DNA of 6,900 nucleotides from Planctomycetota bacterium (GTDB taxonomy: Bacteria > Planctomycetota > Phycisphaerae > WQYP01). Where the stretch lies: contig JAKBAC010000169.1 in the NCBI GenBank assembly GCA_021809365.1, forward strand, positions 1 to 6,900. The letters are read 5' to 3'. Below are positions 4,009-6,900 of the stretch, piece after piece (the first letter of the stretch is position 1; each line of letters opens with the position of its first letter). A program made the position numbers and the translations under genes. Below the pieces are notes generated by a model. The model did no database searches, was not told the origin of the DNA, and worked only from the letters and a program-made list of their open reading frames with translations.

Positions 4009-5970
4009 ATGTCGCAAAACGCAGTTCAAAGTATCTCGGCGGATACACCGCTGTTGCAGGAATTTCCGCCCCTGCTGCGCAACCGTAATTTCTTTCTCTT
4101 AATGAGCGGCTACGTGGTTTCCGTCATCGGGGACCGGGTACATTTTCTCGTGATGCTGCAACTGCTTTGCTACGTCGTGCTCAAACGCCATGTGGAATCC
4201 GCCCAGCACGCGGCACAGCTTAATTTAGCCATGTTTTTACCGTTTTTGCTTCTGGCTCCCCTGGGAGGAGTTATTTCCGATCGTCTGCCGCGACGCTGGG
4301 TCATGATTTCCTGTGATCTGGTGCGCAGCGTCGTTGTCATTATCGCGCGGACCGTTCTGCTGGTGGCCGCCTATCACAGCACGCTTTCCACCGGCACGCT
4401 TCTGTTCATGCTGTTTGGATCAGAAATTATTCTCTCCTGTTTTGGAGAAATGTTTTCACCGGCCCGCGCCGCCATCGTCCCGAATCTGGTGCATCCTCGG
4501 GAGTTGTTACAGGCCAATTCTTTTCTTTCCGTGGCCGGGACCATTTCCACACTTTTGGGATTTATTCTGGGCGGATTATTGCTGAAATTCGGGTTGGACA
4601 TCGCCATGTACGTGGATGCCGGCACATACTGCCTGTCGGCCTTTGCGGTATTTTCCATGCGTATGCGGCCGGGGATGGATCGGCCCGAACCGGTGCGCGG
4701 AGGTCGTCACAACAGTCTGCTGAAGGAATTGAAAATTGCCTTGGGCTATCTGAAAGTCCATAAACATCCGCTTCAGGCTATTTTGCTGGAGTTGGCGTTC
4801 ACGACTGCCAGTGCGGTGATCCTTAATTGTATGCCCGCCATTGTTACCGCGCGCTTTGGTCTATCCAACAGTGATTTCGCCTATTTTCTGGGCGTTGCCG
4901 GTATCGGTATGATTGTCGGGGCGGTGCTGGTCAGCCGGGCACGCAATGGCATTCCCAAGGAAATTGGAATTGGCTGGTCTACAGTTGCCATCGGTGTTGG
5001 ATTACTGATGGCGGCGTGGGCAGCGCATTGGGAAACCTTTCTCATCTGGTTGACAGTCGCGGCGATGTTTGGCGCGATCATGTTCATCACCGTTGATACG
5101 CTGTTGCAGCGGGTGGTGCCGGATTACATCCGCGGCAGAGTCATGGGAGCGCGCGATCTGATTACGACCTTCGGATTGCTGATTCCCACGGTGCCCATTG
5201 CGTTCTGGAGAAATGTTGATTCCTATATCATGAATATCATCGTGGGGACCGGCGTAGTGATCGCTATCCTGGGTGCCGCGTTGCTGATTGTTTATTACCG
5301 TCGCCAACCGTTTCCTATGGTGTCGGCGGTCGCCCGGCGATTGGCTGCGGTTTATATGGAATTATGCCATCGGTGGCGGCGGGGCAATGCGTGCCGTATT
5401 CCGGTCGCCGGCCCGGCCATCGTTGCGGCCAACCATAACAGTATATTGGATCCGCTGGCCGTGGGGATCGGAAGCCGGCGGCGTCTGGTGCGGTTTCTCA
5501 TCGCGCGGGAAACGTATGAGTTGCCGATACTGAAACACTTTTTTTCCGCCCTGGGGTATATACCGGTGGACTCATCGGCACCGGAGGGCACGGGCATTGA
5601 GGCCGCCATGCAACAGTTGAAGCAGGGCCATGTTGTGGGAATATTCCCGGAAGGATCCATTGGCGACGGCAAAAAGTTGCGTAGCGCGAATAATGGGGCG
5701 GCTATCATGGCGTTGACCACCGGTGCGCAGGTCATTCCAGTGTATATTACAGGTACGCATCCGCATGTGAGCTTCAAAAAAGATTTGCTGCGGCCCGCGA
5801 AAGTGCGCGTGTACTATGGCGCACCGCTTAGCTTTAATCGCTTGGCCGGGCAAAGCGGAGATGCGGCTGTGCTGGCGGGCGTTACGGCACAAATTATGGC
5901 AGCGATTGCGAAGCTGAAAGACCGGGCCGATGCTGCACTGGCGGAATCGGCGATCAAAGGTGAGCGATAA
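4009..5970 (+). CDS. MFS transporter fused to a PlsC-type 1-acylglycerol-phosphate acyltransferase
   Basis: 653 residues. Residues about 20-432 form an MFS transporter of the EntS/LplT-like kind with many hydrophobic helices. The loop GGVISDRLPRRWVM (85-98) is the MFS motif between helices 2 and 3, and FSPARAAIVPNLV with QANSF is typical of the MFS_3/LplT group. After Y429-R432 a cytoplasmic part (about 440-640) is a glycerolipid acyltransferase: NHNSILD carries the HX4D catalytic motif (H476, D481), FLIARETYELPILKHFFSALGYIPVD is motif II, FPEGS (546-550; E548, G549) is motif III, and VIPVYITG is motif IV. The enzyme part transfers acyl chains to lysophospholipid or lysophosphatidate at the inner membrane. 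In enterobacteria LplT flips lysophospholipid and Aas re-acylates it; here both roles may sit in one chain, but no acyl-ACP synthetase domain follows. The substrate is inferred. GGAGAGG (4000-4006) is the ribosome binding site, and the start overlaps a TAA (TAATG). Confidence 0.92.
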   Translation: MSQNAVQSISADTPLLQEFPPLLRNRNFFLLMSGYVVSVIGDRVHFLVMLQLLCYVVLKRHVESAQHAAQLNLAMFLPFLLLAPLGGVISDRLPRRWVMISCDLVRSVVVIIARTVLLVAAYHSTLSTGTLLFMLFGSEIILSCFGEMFSPARAAIVPNLVHPRELLQANSFLSVAGTISTLLGFILGGLLLKFGLDIAMYVDAGTYCLSAFAVFSMRMRPGMDRPEPVRGGRHNSLLKELKIALGYLKVHKHPLQAILLELAFTTASAVILNCMPAIVTARFGLSNSDFAYFLGVAGIGMIVGAVLVSRARNGIPKEIGIGWSTVAIGVGLLMAAWAAHWETFLIWLTVAAMFGAIMFITVDTLLQRVVPDYIRGRVMGARDLITTFGLLIPTVPIAFWRNVDSYIMNIIVGTGVVIAILGAALLIVYYRRQPFPMVSAVARRLAAVYMELCHRWRRGNACRIPVAGPAIVAANHNSILDPLAVGIGSRRRLVRFLIARETYELPILKHFFSALGYIPVDSSAPEGTGIEAAMQQLKQGHVVGIFPEGSIGDGKKLRSANNGAAIMALTTGAQVIPVYITGTHPHVSFKKDLLRPAKVRVYYGAPLSFNRLAGQSGDAAVLAGVTAQIMAAIAKLKDRADAALAESAIKGER

Positions 5971-5971
5971 A

Positions 5972-6000
5972 AGGCATCGGGACCGGCTAACGCGATGCTT
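5972..6000 (+). other. Intercistronic hairpin between the fusion gene and the aldo/keto reductase
   Basis: GCATCG (5974-5979) pairs with CGATGC (5993-5998), and a G-U plus an A-U pair extend the stem to eight base pairs; the loop is 13 nt. It begins just after the stop at 5970. No T-run follows, so it is more likely an mRNA stabiliser or weak attenuator than a full terminator. It leaves co-transcription with the next gene likely. Confidence 0.35.
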
Positions 6001-6021
6001 CCCGGAAATCCGAGGATTGCA

Positions 6022-6900
6022 ATGATGATGAACTTACGTCCACTTGGAAAATCAGGAATAAATATCACGCCGCTGATCTTGGGCACGTGGGCGATTGGGG
6101 GATGGATGTGGGGCGGCAGCGATGAACAGCAGTCCGTTAGCGCGATACGAACCGCTTTGGATTCCGGTATAAACTGCATCGATACCGCAGCCATCTATGC
6201 GCAGGGGTACAGCGAGGAACTGGTTGGAAAAGCGATAAAGGATATTCCGCGCGATCGCGTGGTGCTGGCGACGAAATGCGGGCGGCGGTGGGATGATCCT
6301 GCGCAGCAGGGTTCCGACCCCGCGGAAACGGTGGATCGCCAGGGTCGGCCCATTACGATCCGCAGCAATTCCAAGCCGGAGAGTATCATTTATGAATGTG
6401 AAGAGAGTCTGAAGAGACTGGGTACGTCTTACATTGACCTTTACCAGATACACTGGCCGGATGCTTCGACACCCATTGAACAATCCATGGCGGCCATGGA
6501 TGCGTTGCGCCGCGCCGGGAAGATTCGGGCTATGGGCGTAAGCAATTTCAGCATGGACCTTTTAACCAAAGCGGCTGCCGGCACGCTGGCAAGTGTGCAG
6601 CCTCCGTACAGTTTGCTGCGCCGGGATATTGAAAAAAACATTCTTCCGTTTTGCCGGGAATACGAGATCGCCGTGCTGGCCTATTCCCCTCTTGAACGCG
6701 GCCTGCTTACCGGAACCGTTACGCCGGATCGAACATTTCCCCCCGGCGATCATCGCGCCAAGCATAAATTATTTGATGTGCAGACGCGTAAAAAAGTGCT
6801 GGCGTCTCTGGAAAAAATCAGACCGATTGCGGATAAATACAAAAAAAGTGTCGCGCAGCTGGCGATTAACTGGACCATCCAGCAACCGGGGCTGACAGCC
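6022..6900 (+). CDS. Aldo/keto reductase (3' truncated)
   Basis: The frame is open from the ATG at 6022 to the window end, 293 residues of an expected 320-340. Three ATG codons follow in a row; the first is chosen because GAGG (6012-6015) lies six bases upstream. It is an NAD(P)H-dependent oxidoreductase with a TIM barrel, soluble in the cytoplasm, reducing aldehydes or ketones. The catalytic tetrad is complete: D54 and Y59 (CIDTAAIY), K85 (LATKCG) and H144 (QIHWPD). Other family signatures are LGKSGINITPLILGTW (6-21), SEELVGKAI, ESLKRLGTSYIDLYQ, GKIRAMGVSNFS, QPPYSLLRRDIE and AYSPLERGLLTG. The last signatures and the later FPPGDHRAKHKLF point to the AKR11-like group that includes Bacillus YhdN and IolS; the physiological substrate cannot be read from sequence. 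It lies 51 nt after the fusion gene on the same strand, so they may share a transcript. Confidence 0.93.
   Translation, partial: MMMNLRPLGKSGINITPLILGTWAIGGWMWGGSDEQQSVSAIRTALDSGINCIDTAAIYAQGYSEELVGKAIKDIPRDRVVLATKCGRRWDDPAQQGSDPAETVDRQGRPITIRSNSKPESIIYECEESLKRLGTSYIDLYQIHWPDASTPIEQSMAAMDALRRAGKIRAMGVSNFSMDLLTKAAAGTLASVQPPYSLLRRDIEKNILPFCREYEIAVLAYSPLERGLLTGTVTPDRTFPPGDHRAKHKLFDVQTRKKVLASLEKIRPIADKYKKSVAQLAINWTIQQPGLTA

Noticed and set aside
3763..4029. An 88-codon - strand frame in the 3616-4008 intergenic region
   Set aside because: Composition without hydrophobic core or motif, no clear ribosome binding site, and it runs into the start of the fusion gene.
6052..6483. A 143-codon - strand frame in the aldo/keto reductase gene
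   Set aside because: The + strand frame has all catalytic residues of a well-known family, so the antisense frame is an artefact.
1..6900. CRISPR arrays, insertion sequences, phage or toxin-antitoxin and defence genes
   Set aside because: No regularly spaced repeats, transposase motifs, terminal inverted repeats or recognisable defence domains were seen on either strand.

Overview
This 6.9 kb window looks like chromosomal DNA from a moderately GC-rich Gram-negative bacterium. All recognisable genes lie on the + strand. The best guess for the host is a planctomycete, perhaps of the Phycisphaerae type. That guess rests on the style of three secreted proteins: LolA-like or DUF1573-like sequences carrying cores such as NGTPVW, YIWKNGKVVP and VGTVKPDEKF. 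It is an inference, not a marker-gene assignment. There are no rRNA or tRNA genes, CRISPR arrays, insertion sequences or phage genes.

Layout. Positions 2-592 hold the 3' end of a ClC-type chloride channel/antiporter with two C-terminal CBS domains, cut by the window edge. After 36 nt comes a run of three genes for exported proteins of unknown function: 629-1717, 2020-3066 and 3115-3615. The first two appear to be divergent tandem paralogues, sharing WxxxG, HR..(G/S)FF and (I/L)AP(V/I) landmarks at almost the same residue numbers. The third looks like a small single-domain Ig-like protein resembling DUF1573. TATA-type -10 boxes before the second and third suggest some independent transcription.

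A GC-rich intergenic region (3616-4008) follows. It contains local hairpins, an AT-rich island, a perfect 14-bp palindrome and a weak upstream ORF whose stop overlaps the next start (TAATG). Next is a 653-residue fusion (4009-5970) of an MFS transporter with a PlsC-type acyltransferase, which is the most interesting gene here. The last gene (6022 to the window end, 3' truncated) is an aldo/keto reductase with an intact D-Y-K-H catalytic tetrad, separated from the fusion by 51 nt that include a small hairpin.

How they work together. The fusion protein most plausibly couples movement of a lysophospholipid or similar lipid across the inner membrane to its re-acylation, by analogy with the LplT/Aas pair of enterobacteria. 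The secreted proteins probably act in the periplasm or at the cell surface. No single pathway clearly links the ClC protein, the secreted cluster, the lipid-remodelling fusion and the reductase, so this may be an ordinary chromosomal neighbourhood rather than a dedicated system.
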